Source: a bacterium
Lineage (GTDB): Bacteria; SZUA-182; DTGQ01
Length of the DNA stretch: 64,000 nt
Assembly: GCA_040755755.1 (NCBI GenBank)
Contig: JBFLZW010000055.1
Location: 1-64,000, forward strand
Reading direction: 5' to 3'
In this document: piece after piece, positions 17,435 through 25,815 of the stretch
Numbering within the stretch: the stretch's first letter is position 1
Layout of the letters: each line of letters opens with the position of its first letter
The notes under the pieces: generated by a model
Database searches by the model: none
Told to the model about the DNA's origin: nothing
The model's input: the letters and a program-made list of their open reading frames with translations, nothing else
Made by a program: the position numbers and the translations under genes

Positions 17435-18229
17435 ATGAAAAGACTTGCTTTTGATTTTGCCATATCCTGCGCGGCGGGAATTTTCACCTGTTTTATCGTA
17501 CTCCCCATAGCCGGTTTATTTACCGTTACACCTTTTCGGGAGCTGATGAGCCAGTTTCAATCTCCGCTGATCTGCTCATCCATTCTGGTCAGCCTTGAGA
17601 CTTCGCTGACGGTGGTTTTCCTGGCCTTCTGCCTGGGAGTTCCGATGGCCTACTTATTGGCTACTACCCAATTCAGGGGGAAAGAGGTTCTCGATACCCT
17701 GATCGATCTTCCCATCACCCTGCCACCCCTGGTGGCAGGGCTGGCCCTTTTGATTATCCTGGGAGGAAACAGCCCGGTGGGGGATTTTTTTTCCAGGCAT
17801 GGTGTTGATCTGGTATTTTCCAAAAAAGGGATCATCATGGCCCAGCTCTTTGTCTCTGCGCCCTTTTTAATCAAATCGAGCCGTCAGGCGTTTGAATCGA
17901 TCGGTGAGAATATCATGAAGGCTTCTTCGACTCTGGGAGCATCGAAGTTTTATACTTTTAAAAATGTCGCCCTTCCCCTTGCCAAAAACGGCATCTGTGC
18001 CGGAATGGTTATGACCTGGGCCAGGGCTTTGGGAGAATTCGGCGCTACGTCTATGGTTGCCGGCTGCATTCCCTGTAAAACCCAAACCATGACCGTAGCC
18101 ATATATATGAATGCCATGTCGGGGAAATTATCCTCCTCGATCGCTGTTGCCCTGCTGCTCACGATATTCTCCTTCACCGCGCTCCTGATCTTTAAGTCAC
18201 GGGCTAAAAAAGGGCAGATCAGGTTATGA
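17435..18229 (+). CDS. modB: Molybdate ABC transporter permease
   Basis: A 264-residue inner-membrane permease with about six hydrophobic segments and the cytoplasmic EAA-type loop ARALGEFGATSMVAGCIP, which contacts the ATPase. PITLPPLVAGLALLII is typical of ModB. The gene is 8 bp after modA and overlaps modC by 4 nt (ATGA). Confidence 0.94.
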   Translation: MKRLAFDFAISCAAGIFTCFIVLPIAGLFTVTPFRELMSQFQSPLICSSILVSLETSLTVVFLAFCLGVPMAYLLATTQFRGKEVLDTLIDLPITLPPLVAGLALLIILGGNSPVGDFFSRHGVDLVFSKKGIIMAQLFVSAPFLIKSSRQAFESIGENIMKASSTLGASKFYTFKNVALPLAKNGICAGMVMTWARALGEFGATSMVAGCIPCKTQTMTVAIYMNAMSGKLSSSIAVALLLTIFSFTALLIFKSRAKKGQIRL

Positions 18230-19500
18230 GCATCGTTCTCAGGGATATCTCGAAGAGCTATCAGGGCCGGACCGTACTGAACAACCTCAACCTGGAAGTC
18301 AGGCAGGGAGAATTTCAGGTCCTGCTCGGCCCAAGCGGCAGCGGCAAGACCACCATTCTTTCGCTCATTGCAGGGTTGATCAGGCAGGATGCGGGAAACG
18401 TATTCATTAACGGCCGTGAGGTAAGCGGGGTCCCTGCGGAAAAACGAAAAATTGGTTTTGTTTTTCAGGATTATGCCCTCTTTCCGCATCTTACGGTTTT
18501 TAGCAATGCCGCTTATGGTCTCAGGGCCAGAGGAGTTAAAGAAAGCGCTGTAACCCGGACGGTCAACCACTATCTGCATAAAATGGGGATTGCAGGCGAA
18601 AGGGACAAATTCCCCCATCAGTTGAGCGGAGGGCAAAGGCAAAGAGTTGCCCTGATCAGAGCGCTGGTTACCGAACCGGATATACTGCTTTTGGATGAGC
18701 CTATGAGCAGCCTCGATGCCCCATCCAGGGAAAAAATAGGCGATGAGCTGCGAAGCATTCAGCAAACAATGCAGCTTACGGCGCTCTATGTCACCCACAA
18801 CCAGAGTGAAGCCACCGTGCTGGCAGATCGCGTCTGTGTGCTCAACCACGGGAGGATAGAGCAGATCGGGACTGCGGATGAAATCTTCCATCACCCCAGG
18901 ACCGAATTTGTTTCCCGCTTTGTCGGTGCAAAAAATATTTTGAAAACAGAGGTAATCGAAATACGGGAACATGAGGCGATTCTGAGAATCACTAATGAAG
19001 AGCTTCGTCAGCCTTTTCAGGTTAAGGCCGCGAGGTACCCTATCCTTGAAAAGGGTAAAAAGATACCACTGTGCCTGCACCCGGAAAAAATCAGTATCAA
19101 AAACGAGTGGCAGGCCATTGCCATGACTATGCCGAGGACAAGAGCGGGGGCAGAGGCAGGCCCCCCGATGAACATGGTTGCCGGGAAAATTGTCCATAGC
19201 ATACCAGGCCTTATAAGCGTCAGGGTAACCATTGACCTTGGAGGCATGGAATTATATGCGATAATTCCTGAAGCCTCTTTTCACTTCAGACCCTCTGAGC
19301 AGGTATGGATTTGCTTTCCCCCTGATGCGCTGCACCCCTTGTGCGGCAAGAGCTGTAAGGATCCGGTAAATCAAAGAAAATGCTTTAATCATGAAGAAGC
19401 AATAATTGCAAGAGCTACAAACGAAGGAGCAGCAAGCCATGAAAGGTATCATCGACACCACATTGAGAGAAGGAGAACAGTCGGCCTACGTCTATTTTAA
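18226..19500 (+). CDS. modC: Molybdate ABC transporter ATPase, extended C-terminus
   Basis: A 424-residue ATPase. Walker A is GPSGSGKTT (about 36-44), the signature is LSGGQRQRVAL, Walker B is ILLLDEPMSSLD, and the switch His is in YVTHNQSEA. A TOBE-like regulatory region follows (about 240-370). The family normally ends near here; this frame continues about 50 further residues (from KSCKDPVNQRK) and stops 62 bp inside nifV. The tail looks like read-through of a lost stop rather than a domain. Confidence 0.9.
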   Translation: MSIVLRDISKSYQGRTVLNNLNLEVRQGEFQVLLGPSGSGKTTILSLIAGLIRQDAGNVFINGREVSGVPAEKRKIGFVFQDYALFPHLTVFSNAAYGLRARGVKESAVTRTVNHYLHKMGIAGERDKFPHQLSGGQRQRVALIRALVTEPDILLLDEPMSSLDAPSREKIGDELRSIQQTMQLTALYVTHNQSEATVLADRVCVLNHGRIEQIGTADEIFHHPRTEFVSRFVGAKNILKTEVIEIREHEAILRITNEELRQPFQVKAARYPILEKGKKIPLCLHPEKISIKNEWQAIAMTMPRTRAGAEAGPPMNMVAGKIVHSIPGLISVRVTIDLGGMELYAIIPEASFHFRPSEQVWICFPPDALHPLCGKSCKDPVNQRKCFNHEEAIIARATNEGAASHERYHRHHIERRRTVGLRLF

Positions 19501-20569
19501 CCTTGCCGAAAAGCTTCACATCATCGGTCTGCTCGATAAAGTGGGTGTCGATGAAATAGAGGCAGGGGTTGCGGTCATGAATCCGGAAACCAAAGAGCTT
19601 TTCAGGCAGGTCAGGGAAAGGACCCTGAGCCCGCGGCTTTCCCTCTGGTGCCGATGCCTGTCCAGTGACATCGATGAAACCTTAAGCCTTTCGCCGGATA
19701 TCCTGTCCATGTCTATCTCAGTCTCGGATATTCACATCAAAAAGAAACTTGGCAAGGACAGAAAATGGGTATTGACCAGGGTCAGTGAGAGTATACAACA
19801 GGCCAAAGATACGGCGCCCTCCTGTTATCTCTCTCTTGGTCTTGAAGACGCTTCCAGGGCCGATCATGCCTTTGTCGAAAAGGTATGCTCCCTGGCACAG
19901 GAAGAAGGTATCAAGAGAATTCGCTATGCCGATACCGTTGGGATTATGGACCCCATGACCATGATGAGTACAATAACCAGGCTGCGGTCCCTGCTGAAAG
20001 TGGACCTTGGCGTACACACCCATAATGACTTTGGCATGGCTACAGCCAATGCCATCAGTGCCCTGGCCGCAGGCGCGGACTTTATTGATGTCACCGTCAA
20101 CGGCCTCGGTGAGCGGGCGGGAAATGCCGCCCTGGAAGAAGTAGCGGCCTTTTTGGCCAAGAGGAAAGGGGTCGATAAATATAACCTGAAACCCCTCCGG
20201 TTCCTTTCCTGGTATGTAGCCAAGGCTTCCCATATTGCTATTCCGCCCAAAAAACCCATTGTGGGAAAAGACATTTTTACCTGTGAATCCGGCATTCACC
20301 TCGACGGGCTGATCAAAAACCCTTCAAACTATGAGCCATATGATCCCGCGGAGGTCAATATGGAGCGAAAATTCCTGGTCGGTAAAAAGGCTGGCAGAAC
20401 CTCACTCAAGCACAAGCTGGAAACCCTTGGTGTCAGGACGGAAGGCAGCCTTCTGATTGAATTGCTCATGAAGGTCAAGGACGAATCTTCACGGCTGAAA
20501 ACCGATCTCACCAACGAGGAGCTCCTGCATCTTTATAGTATGCAGGAGGATGCCGAAAGCAGGAAATAG
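19439..20569 (+). CDS. nifV: Homocitrate synthase NifV
   Basis: A 376-residue enzyme of the isopropylmalate/homocitrate synthase family, condensing acetyl-CoA and 2-oxoglutarate to homocitrate, the organic ligand of FeMo-cofactor. The catalytic start IIDTTLREGEQSA and metal-binding HTHNDFGMATANA are clear. The length (no LeuA regulatory domain) and nif/mod context favour NifV over LeuA or citramalate synthase. The start at 19439 has GAAGGAG 9 nt upstream and begins MKGIIDTTLREG, directly at the conserved domain; it lies within the modC frame. Confidence 0.92.
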   Translation: MKGIIDTTLREGEQSAYVYFNLAEKLHIIGLLDKVGVDEIEAGVAVMNPETKELFRQVRERTLSPRLSLWCRCLSSDIDETLSLSPDILSMSISVSDIHIKKKLGKDRKWVLTRVSESIQQAKDTAPSCYLSLGLEDASRADHAFVEKVCSLAQEEGIKRIRYADTVGIMDPMTMMSTITRLRSLLKVDLGVHTHNDFGMATANAISALAAGADFIDVTVNGLGERAGNAALEEVAAFLAKRKGVDKYNLKPLRFLSWYVAKASHIAIPPKKPIVGKDIFTCESGIHLDGLIKNPSNYEPYDPAEVNMERKFLVGKKAGRTSLKHKLETLGVRTEGSLLIELLMKVKDESSRLKTDLTNEELLHLYSMQEDAESRK

Positions 20570-20580
20570 GAGCAGAGCTT

Positions 20581-20860
20581 CTAATACGCATACAACTTCC
20601 CATACGGCCAGTGAGTAGAGGGGATGAGTTTGCGGTAGCACGATACCGCTTTCCTTCTCCTGGATCGAATCAGTTTTAGCAAGTTCGCGGCGTCCCTGAG
20701 AGTGATCTTCCCTTCCCTGAATGATTGAGCAATGTAATACTCAAACCCCACAGCCGGGCAATTTCCTTAATGATTGGGGTTTTTCGATTTTTTCTTTTTT
20801 AGACACATATTCTATAGCCTGGTCGAGGTCTTCCGGTATTCGCATGGATTTACCTTTCAT
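20581..20860 (-). pseudogene. Frameshifted antitoxin-like gene with copied GOGAT tail
   Basis: ATG 20860 (GGAG about 9 nt upstream) starts a protein resembling small ribbon-helix-helix or UPF0175-like antitoxins (MKGKSMRIPEDLDQAIEYV). A frameshift near 20745-20760 is needed to continue into FEYYIAQSFREGKITLRDAA. The reading frame then runs into a segment ending THWPYGKLYAY, a near copy (52 nt, about 4 mismatches) of the last codons of the GXGXG glutamate synthase gene at 21584-21636. Hence it is a decayed gene fused to a duplicated 3' end. Confidence 0.7.
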
Positions 20861-20891
20861 AGTATTTTCTCCAGCACTCCCCGTCCCGCTC

Positions 20892-21176
20892 TTATTTCAC
20901 GACTACTTTGCTTACAAAGGAAATAACGGTCTGAATCCAGGATGTTTGAAGCTGTGCAAAGCCAAAGAATATGGCTATAGCAGCAGCAATGAAACCCACG
21001 AAGAAGGTAATTGCACTCCCCAGTATCCAATGCCGAGTAGACTTATTGTCCTCTTTAACCTCTGCAAACTGGTTTTTTAATTCCCCGAATTGAGTTTTTA
21101 ACTCACTCATAGAAGCATTTATCTGAGTGAATTGAGCCTCAAGATATTTGTCAAAGTAATTAGTTTCCTCCGGCAT
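20892..21176 (-). CDS. Small coiled-coil membrane protein
   Basis: A 94-residue protein. Residues 1-45 are a polar coiled coil with heptad-like ELKTQFGELKNQFAEVK. Residues about 50-73 form one strongly hydrophobic membrane segment (ILGSAITFFVGFIAAAIAIF). The C-terminus is short and ends with a basic residue. The shape resembles XhlA/holin-accessory or DUF1640-like small proteins, but I cannot assign a family. Monocistronic on the minus strand. Confidence 0.6.
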   Translation of the reverse strand: MPEETNYFDKYLEAQFTQINASMSELKTQFGELKNQFAEVKEDNKSTRHWILGSAITFFVGFIAAAIAIFFGFAQLQTSWIQTVISFVSKVVVK

Positions 21177-21519
21177 GAATTTTCTCCATTCCAGTTATCT
21201 TATAGCCGCCTTAAGATTCTCATTTTCACCGCGACTGTCTGCGATATTCTTAATATTATCCCTACCTTATCGGCACGTCAAGCAAATAATTCAATATTTC
21301 ACCTTATCCTGGAAAATTTTCAAGACCTATGCTAAAAATTATTAAGGTATTGATTGATTTTACAGAAGCCAAGCAAAAGTGTTATGGAAGGAGTAAAAAT
21401 ATCAAAATTGATTTGATATAATATAGATTTAAAATTACCCGCTCGTGATTAATCGTCCTTCCCCCACCGTGAGCGGCAGTACAACCGGCTGGGAAATTAC
21501 CGCAACCTGCACTTAGTGT

Positions 21520-21579
21520 CTATCCGAAAAGTCGGGATGCCGCCAGAATTGATAATGTTTCCCAGGATTTTTCGGATAG
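21520..21579. repeat. Inverted repeat downstream of GOGAT operon
   Basis: CTATCCGAAAA (21520-21530) and TTTTCGGATAG (21569-21579) are perfect 11-bp inverted arms 38 nt apart, ending 5 bp before the stop of the GXGXG gene. It may act as the operon's terminator or be a MITE-like remnant. The remaining stretch 21180-21519 is AT-rich and holds no gene. Confidence 0.5.
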
Positions 21580-21583
21580 GCCC

Positions 21584-22378
21584 TTAATACGCATACAACT
21601 TCCCATACGGCCGGTGGGTATAGGGGATGAGTTTGCAGAAATGCCCTTTGAGGATTTCCTCTGCATCCAGGGAGAAATCACGGGCATATTCCCTGACATA
21701 GAGCTCAAGGTTTTTTCTATCCTTCATATCGAGCTCGAAAGTCTTTACTTCCTTGCCCAGTTGATAATCCTTCACCTTACCCCTGATGTACATGGCTCCG
21801 CCATGCATGCCGGTGCCGCAGAAGTCTCCCACGATCGGATGGCTTCCATCACTATCCATACCCAGGACAATGATCAATCCTCCGGCCATGTATTCACCCA
21901 GATAATCCTGGGCATAGCCGCCGACGATAATGACCGGATAGAGATCCTGGTAGGCTTTCATGTGAATGCCTACCCGGTAGCCGACATTGCCCCGGATGAA
22001 GATTTTCCCGCCGCGCATGGAATGTCCGGCAATATCTCCGGCATTTCCGTGGACGATGATTTTTCCGGCATTCATGGTGTTGCCGATCCCATCCTGGGCA
22101 TTGCCCAAAATCTCGATAGTTGGCCCATCCATAAAAGCGGCAAGATCATTGCCCGGTGTACCGTGGATCGTAATCCTGATATCTTTTCCGGACAAACCGT
22201 CTCCGATGTAGCGCTGCCCGTTGATATTCTCAAGACGAAGATCCCTGTGCCCTTCGCGGACCGCATGGTGTATGCTCTCGTTCAGTTCCCGGTAATATAT
22301 TCCCTTGGCATTGATATTCATGGTATTGGTATTCAGAGTATTAGTATTCATAGCATTCATATCGTTCAGAGCGTCCAT
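21584..22378 (-). CDS. Glutamate synthase GXGXG-domain subunit
   Basis: A 264-residue protein consisting of the C-terminal beta-helix domain of glutamate synthase large subunit, encoded separately as in archaea. Repeating G-x-x-G turns are visible (IHGNAGDIAGHSMRGGKIF, GNVGYRVGIHMK). The N-terminus begins with a hexanucleotide-type repeat giving MNTNTLNTNTMNIN, so the real start may be a later ATG, for instance that of MNINAKG. Last gene of the split glutamate synthase operon. It lacks active sites and is structural or linking. Confidence 0.9.
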   Translation of the reverse strand: MDALNDMNAMNTNTLNTNTMNINAKGIYYRELNESIHHAVREGHRDLRLENINGQRYIGDGLSGKDIRITIHGTPGNDLAAFMDGPTIEILGNAQDGIGNTMNAGKIIVHGNAGDIAGHSMRGGKIFIRGNVGYRVGIHMKAYQDLYPVIIVGGYAQDYLGEYMAGGLIIVLGMDSDGSHPIVGDFCGTGMHGGAMYIRGKVKDYQLGKEVKTFELDMKDRKNLELYVREYARDFSLDAEEILKGHFCKLIPYTHRPYGKLYAY

Positions 22379-22447
22379 AGCCTGCCTACCCTCTCTCTTC
22401 CAGACTCAAGGAGAGTCGAAAATCATGATAATAGTTCGAGCTTTGGT

Positions 22448-23758
22448 TCATATCTCGATCCCCTGGCCGGTAACCATATGTTTCCGATACTCCCTGGGCA
22501 GCGAGAGCAGACCGAAATCATCTTTGAGAAGATATTCCCGGAAAGAGGCGATATCGATCTTATCTTTAATCAACCCGGTATAAATTCCCGCCCGGTCGAT
22601 TTTGTTCACCAGAATTATGCCTACGATTCTGTTATCTTCCAGGACGATTTTCTTATAAACCGAATCCTTTTCACGATAATCCTGGATGACTTCCATCCCG
22701 TTTCGTCTTTCACCATCGGCCAGAGTCGAGGGATCGGTCAGTCCTACCGAAATAGTGGGAACACCGGCCAATTCCACGGAATTCATAGGGATGCCACCCT
22801 CATACGCTTTCGGTGCCCCGGCCATATTATACCCGGCTATCTTTCCCTGCCTGGCTGCGGTGGGGAGGATAGCGATAGGCCGTGCAGCCTGGGCTATCAA
22901 ATCGTAGGCCTCCACGGCATCACCGGCAGCATAGATATCATCAACACTGGTTTTCAGATGCTCATCAACCAGGATCCCCCGATTGACACTGATGCCAGCC
23001 TCCCTGGCCAGATCCACTCTGGGCCGCACACCGATAGCCACGATCACCAGTTGGCAATCGACCTGGGTACCATCCTTCAGGACAACGCTTCCCACCCGCC
23101 CCGGTTCTCCTTCGCGGATCTCCTTCACCGTGCTGTTGGTCAGGCAGGCACAGCCAATTCCTTTTAAGGCCCGCTCGATGATTCTGGAGGCAGTCCGGTC
23201 AAAGGTGGCGCTCAGGATCCGGTCCGCCAGTTCCACGATAGTCACCTGAATATCCAGAGCCAGAAGAGCTTCGGTGACTTTCAGGCCGATCAGCCCTCCG
23301 CCGACGACCACGGCTTTTTTAACCTGGTGGCTGGCGATAAATTTTTTTACCTGCTGGGCGTCATCAAGGGTGGTAAAGGTGAAAACGCCGGACAGGTTCT
23401 GACCCGGCATCTCAGGGACAAAGGGAGCACCGCCGGTAGCCAGAAGGAGCTTTTCATACTGTATCCCGGTCCGGTCATCCAGAACGACCTGCTTGTTTGC
23501 ACAGTCCAGGCTGACGACTTTGTCTCCCAGAAATGCCTGGACCTTATTGAGGTAATAAAAGGAGGATGGCCGATAGAAAAGCTGCTCCTCTTCGACCTTG
23601 TTTCCCAGATAATACGAGATCAAGGGCCGTGAATAGGTATGGCAGGGCTCATCCGAGACCAGACACAGACTCCCCAGCCTGTCCTTTTCCCGGATAGCCT
23701 CGACGGCATTGACCGCAGCCGTGGAATTACCGATAATCAAATACTTTGTCTTGGTCAT
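22448..23758 (-). CDS. FAD/NAD(P)-dependent oxidoreductase of GOGAT operon
   Basis: A 436-residue pyridine nucleotide-disulfide class flavoprotein. The N-terminal FAD fold has the variant IIGNSTAAVNAVEAI in place of GxGxxG, as in some NirB/rubredoxin-reductase relatives. The NAD(P) fold has VVVGGGLIGLKVTEAL, and the second FAD motif is IYAAGDAVEAYD. No active-site CxxC is visible. It probably feeds electrons from NAD(P)H or ferredoxin, through the adjacent 4Fe-4S protein, to the FMN subunit, replacing GltD. The role is inferred from operon position. Confidence 0.88.
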   Translation of the reverse strand: MTKTKYLIIGNSTAAVNAVEAIREKDRLGSLCLVSDEPCHTYSRPLISYYLGNKVEEEQLFYRPSSFYYLNKVQAFLGDKVVSLDCANKQVVLDDRTGIQYEKLLLATGGAPFVPEMPGQNLSGVFTFTTLDDAQQVKKFIASHQVKKAVVVGGGLIGLKVTEALLALDIQVTIVELADRILSATFDRTASRIIERALKGIGCACLTNSTVKEIREGEPGRVGSVVLKDGTQVDCQLVIVAIGVRPRVDLAREAGISVNRGILVDEHLKTSVDDIYAAGDAVEAYDLIAQAARPIAILPTAARQGKIAGYNMAGAPKAYEGGIPMNSVELAGVPTISVGLTDPSTLADGERRNGMEVIQDYREKDSVYKKIVLEDNRIVGIILVNKIDRAGIYTGLIKDKIDIASFREYLLKDDFGLLSLPREYRKHMVTGQGIEI

Positions 23759-23825
23759 TTTTTATATCCTGACGTCTTATCTTAACGTTTCTATCCTAGC
23801 GTTATTTCCTGGTCTTAAAACCGTT

Positions 23826-24266
23826 TTATCTTTCCTCAAACGTGATGGCCTCGTTGGGACAATTCTGGACACAGACCGGCATCTTCTCCCCTGCGCACAG
23901 GTCACATTTCGAAGCAGCCTTTTTCCCTTCCGTATTCCTGGCAATGACACCAAGAGGACAAACCATGATGCACATCCAGCAGCCTACACACTTATTCTCA
24001 TCACAAATGACCGCCCCGGTTTCTGCATCCCGGTGCAGACTTCCGGTCATGCAGGCTTCGAGACAGGGGGCGTCCTCACAGTGGCGGCACTGAAGAGCAA
24101 AGGATAGATACCCCTGCTCCTCAACCAGAACGCGCGGCAGGGCCTTGGGAAATTCGCCCTTATAGGCCTTGACGATCTCCTTTGATTTTGAATGCTGGAC
24201 CAGGCAATGGATTTCACAGAGCCGGCAGCCCATGCAATATTCTTCGCGAATAACGATCCTTTTCAT
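23826..24266 (-). CDS. 4Fe-4S ferredoxin-type electron carrier
   Basis: About 146 residues with several Cys clusters: EEYCMGCRLCEIHC, QCRHCEDAPCLEAC, NKCVGCWMCIMVCPLG and SKCDLCAGEKMPVCVQNCP, enough for up to four [4Fe-4S] clusters, as in HycB/CooF-like proteins. ATG 24266 is preferred (GGAG upstream); an in-frame TTG at 24284 would add six residues. It lies between the flavoprotein and FMN-subunit genes, so it likely relays electrons within the glutamate synthase complex. Confidence 0.92.
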   Translation of the reverse strand: MKRIVIREEYCMGCRLCEIHCLVQHSKSKEIVKAYKGEFPKALPRVLVEEQGYLSFALQCRHCEDAPCLEACMTGSLHRDAETGAVICDENKCVGCWMCIMVCPLGVIARNTEGKKAASKCDLCAGEKMPVCVQNCPNEAITFEER

Positions 24267-24285
24267 TCCATCATTCTCCTTCAAT

Positions 24286-25815
24286 TTACCACGCTTCGCC
24301 TGCCGGTTTTATCCCCAGGATCTTCAAATCCGTATCCGAAAGTCCAACACCCCGCAGGGCCTCGCGGTTTCCCCGCAGGGATTCAATGGCGTTGATGCCC
24401 ATGCCGCCCAGCATCTCCTTAATCTCCAGAGACCAGGCCCGCAGGAGGTTGACCAGCCTTCGGGCTCCGATGGAGGGATTCAGCCTCTTGGTGAGGAAGG
24501 GGTCCTGAGTTGCAATTCCCCAGTTGCATTTGCCGGTATAGCACTTCTGGCAAAGATGGCAGCCCAAAGCTACCAGGGCTGAAGTGCCGATGTAAACCGC
24601 ATCTGCGCCCAGGGCAATGGCCTTGATTATATCACCGCTGGTGCGAAATCCGCCGGCAGCGATGACCGAGGCATGATTCCTGATCCCTTCCTCGCGCAAC
24701 CGGGTGTCAACAGCGGCAATGGCCAGCTCGATGGGAATCCCCACGTTGTTTCTGATAACGGTCGGAGCGGCACCCGTTCCTCCCCGCAGGCCATCGATAC
24801 TGACAAAGTCAGCTCCTGCCCGCACAACACCCGTGGCAATGGGGGCCACATTATGGACAGCGGATATTTTTACCCCTACCGGCTTCTCGTAGCGGGTAGC
24901 CTCTTTCAGGGCGTATATGAGCTGCCGAAGGTCTTCGATCGAATAAATATCATGATGCGGGGCAGGGGAAAGGGCGTCTGTTCCCGCAGGGATCATCCGG
25001 GTCCGGCTGACTTCCTCATCGACCTTTTCCCCGGGCAGGTGTCCGCCGATGCCCGGCTTTGCCCCCTGCCCGATCTTGATCTCTATGGCTGCTCCGGCCT
25101 TCAGGTATTCCTCATGAACCCCGAACCTGCCTGAAGCCACCTGCACGATGGTGTTGGCCCCATAGGGATAAAGATCCCGGTGCAGCCCGCCTTCTCCGGT
25201 GTTGTAGAAGGTGCCGAATTCGGATGCTGCCCAGGCCAGGGATTTACAGGCATTCAGACTGATGGAGCCATAGGACATGGCTGAAAAAAGAATCGGCGTC
25301 TGAAGCAGAAGCTGTTTGCCGGGTTTGCTCTTGAGGCGGGCCACGGTGCCCGGCTCCGGCCTGCGTTCCAGCTCAAGCCGGTCCGGCTTGCGACCGAGAT
25401 AGGTTCGAAGCTCCATAGGCTCCCGCAAGGGGTCTATCGAGGGATTGGTAACCTGTGAGGCATTCAGCAGCATGTGGTCCCAGTAGACCGGAAAGGGCTG
25501 ATCGCAGCCCATGCCGGTCAATAAGACGCCTCCGGTATCGGCCTGTTTGGCGACCCAGGTCAGCATCTCCTGATTCCAGTTGGCGTTCTGCCGGATCTGT
25601 GAAGGATTTCGCCTGATGGTCAAGGCTCCGGTAGGACAAAAGCTTTCACAAAAGTGGCAGCCCACACACTTCTGAGAGGCGGTATTGACCTCATCGGCTT
25701 GCCGGTCATACACATGAGCATCGTTCGAGCACATCCGGCAGCAAACCTGGCAGGTTATACATTTATCCTTGTCCCGCTCGACAATAAAATCCGGCACTAT
25801 CGGTATCCTGGCCAT
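24286..25815 (-). CDS. Glutamate synthase FMN-binding subunit with ferredoxin domain
   Basis: A 509-residue protein. The N-terminus (about 10-75) holds two ferredoxin-like Cys clusters (CITCQVCCRMCSN, CVGCHFCESFCPTG). The rest is the FMN-binding TIM barrel of glutamate synthase, with SAMSYGSISLNA, EGGLHRD, KIGQGAKPGIGGHLPG and SIDGLRGGTGAAP. Cys residues for the 3Fe-4S centre are in CHLCQKCYTGKCNWG. This is the archaeal-type GltB core. Its ATG overlaps the amidotransferase stop by one base (TAATG). Confidence 0.94.
   Translation of the reverse strand: MARIPIVPDFIVERDKDKCITCQVCCRMCSNDAHVYDRQADEVNTASQKCVGCHFCESFCPTGALTIRRNPSQIRQNANWNQEMLTWVAKQADTGGVLLTGMGCDQPFPVYWDHMLLNASQVTNPSIDPLREPMELRTYLGRKPDRLELERRPEPGTVARLKSKPGKQLLLQTPILFSAMSYGSISLNACKSLAWAASEFGTFYNTGEGGLHRDLYPYGANTIVQVASGRFGVHEEYLKAGAAIEIKIGQGAKPGIGGHLPGEKVDEEVSRTRMIPAGTDALSPAPHHDIYSIEDLRQLIYALKEATRYEKPVGVKISAVHNVAPIATGVVRAGADFVSIDGLRGGTGAAPTVIRNNVGIPIELAIAAVDTRLREEGIRNHASVIAAGGFRTSGDIIKAIALGADAVYIGTSALVALGCHLCQKCYTGKCNWGIATQDPFLTKRLNPSIGARRLVNLLRAWSLEIKEMLGGMGINAIESLRGNREALRGVGLSDTDLKILGIKPAGEAW

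Noticed and set aside
17950-19197. A 415-codon minus-strand open frame
   Set aside because: It lies opposite modB and modC, whose motifs are unmistakable; the composition looks like a mirror of those genes.
21614-23167. A 517-codon plus-strand open frame
   Set aside because: It is antisense to the GXGXG and flavoprotein genes, which have clear family motifs; its own translation matches nothing I know.
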